A DNA stretch of 64,000 nt, from contig NZ_SWBM01000001.1 of assembly GCF_005116465.1 (NCBI RefSeq), positions 1,240,001-1,304,000 on the forward strand. The letters run 5' to 3'. The stretch is from Robertmurraya kyonggiensis. Lineage in GTDB: Bacteria > Bacillota > Bacilli > Bacillales > Cytobacillaceae. The position numbers were made by a program, and so were the translations under genes. Shown here one piece after another: positions 63,346 through 64,000 of the stretch (its first letter is position 1; each line of letters opens with the position of its first letter). The notes beneath the pieces were generated by a model, which had not been told where the DNA came from, made no database searches, and saw only the letters and a program-made list of their open reading frames with translations.

Positions 63346-64000
63346 ATGCAAACATACAAAACAAGAGAAGAAGTACCCGTACAAGAAAAATGGAACCTAG
63401 ACGACATTTATTCTGAAATACATAAGTGGGAAGAAGATTTAAACACAATTGAGCAGCTTTCAAATGAACTAAAGAAATTTGATGGAGCTATCCAATCAGG
63501 GCAGGAACTGTTTCAATTTTTACGAAAGCAAGAAGAGCTATCGTATAAATTTAATCACGTCTTTCCTTATGCCATGTTAAAAGTTGATGAGGATACAAGA
63601 AAAACAGAATCTCAAACCTTATTGGACCGAGCTCGAAACCTTAGCGTGAAAGTCAGTTCAAACACATCCTTTTTCATGCCGTTTTTACTTGGATTAGATG
63701 AAGAGACTTTAAAAGGTTATATTGCTGAAGAAAAGGGACTTGAATATTTCGAAAAGGATTTATTCGAATCATTTCGTTATAAAGAGCATGTTTTAACAAA
63801 GGAACAAGAAGAGATTCTCTCCCAGCTAGGTGAAGCACTTTCAGCCCCTTCAACCACTTTCGGGATGATTAACAATGCTGATATTAAGTTCGGTGAAGTG
63901 ACGAATAAAGAGGGAGAGAAAGTTGAACTAACAAGAGGGATGTATTCGAAGTTAATTGAAGATGAGGACCGTGAAAAACGGAAGGAAGCATACAAAGCTT
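63346..64000 (+). CDS. pepF: Oligoendopeptidase F, 3' end outside window
   Basis: Zinc metallopeptidase (M3B) degrading oligopeptides. The frame from ATG 63346 (AAAGGAG upstream) is open to the window end, 218 codons visible. N-terminal features VQEKWNLDDIYSEIHKWEED and LFESFRYKEHVLTKEQEEIL match the PepF N-terminal domain; the HExxH metal site lies beyond the window. A short overlapping antisense frame is not considered real. Confidence 0.92.
   Translation, partial: MQTYKTREEVPVQEKWNLDDIYSEIHKWEEDLNTIEQLSNELKKFDGAIQSGQELFQFLRKQEELSYKFNHVFPYAMLKVDEDTRKTESQTLLDRARNLSVKVSSNTSFFMPFLLGLDEETLKGYIAEEKGLEYFEKDLFESFRYKEHVLTKEQEEILSQLGEALSAPSTTFGMINNADIKFGEVTNKEGEKVELTRGMYSKLIEDEDREKRKEAYKA

Overview
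This is an A+T-rich chromosomal window from a low-G+C, endospore-forming firmicute, most likely a member of the Bacillaceae. Three things point there. Many genes match Bacillus subtilis families (cysJI and cysL, the cysH-cysP-sat-cysC-sumT-sirB-sirC operon, xpt-pbuX, cidAB, yoaT, yoaP, yezD). Spore-coat-type proteins lie near 57.4-58.2 kb. Regulation is typical of the group: strong GGAGG ribosome sites, many TTG/GTG starts, T-box, TPP and guanine riboswitches and a cre-like box. I see no prophage, CRISPR array, transposase, rRNA or tRNA, and no obvious defence system.

Layout. 1-2 kb: end of a rhamnose-type ABC importer (permease, binding protein). 2-5 kb (minus): p-aminobenzoate genes pabA and a pabB/pabC fusion, with an ECF-type S component upstream. 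5.1-7.6 kb: a small phospholipase A2-like protein, an unknown exported protein and T-box-controlled trpS. 7.7-10.2 kb: an unknown small gene, an N-acetylglucosamine PTS permease with a palindrome over its -35, and a P-loop kinase. 10.2-16.5 kb (minus): an eight-gene thiamine salvage operon (tenA, thiZXY, thiW, thiD, thiM, thiE) behind two consecutive TPP riboswitches, each with its own terminator. 16.8-25.9 kb: carbohydrate island with a GntR regulator, ROK fructokinase, mannose-6-phosphate isomerase, two GH1 6-phospho-beta-glucosidases, a HAD phosphatase, a Set-type MFS transporter and a glyceraldehyde-3-phosphate reductase-type aldo/keto reductase, with no PTS inside it.

26-29.5 kb: a PadR/membrane-protein cassette, a YoaT-like protein and small genes. 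29.5-40.6 kb: sulfate assimilation. CysL is divergent from cysJI; a YezD-like gene and an unexplained structured leader precede the cysH operon, which carries uptake, activation, reduction and siroheme synthesis. 40.7-46.3 kb: a diguanylate cyclase, a P-type ATPase remnant, a PAP2/glycosyltransferase/UDP-glucose dehydrogenase operon, a YoaP-like acetyltransferase and a Nudix gene interrupted by an amber codon. 46.5-49.1 kb: an ssuACB-type sulfonate importer. 49-53.4 kb: a DsbA-like protein, a DUF3298-like protein, a VOC protein, then xpt-pbuX under a guanine riboswitch. 53.5-55.6 kb: cidR-cidA-cidB. 55.8-58.9 kb: a guanylate-kinase-like protein, a DUF1906 protein, spore-coat-type proteins and small unknowns. 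59-64 kb: a short-chain dehydrogenase, MscS channel, MazG-like, GNAT, DinB-like, NTF2-like and PH-like proteins, and the start of pepF.

The genes form several coherent modules (sulfate and sulfonate sulfur with siroheme, thiamine salvage, beta-glycoside use, purine salvage). I found no large undescribed system. The best leads are the structured cysH leader, the PTS-less 6-phospho-beta-glycoside cluster with its promoter-overlapping inverted repeat, a compact element downstream of pbuX, the tandem TPP switches and several overlooked small genes or gene remnants.
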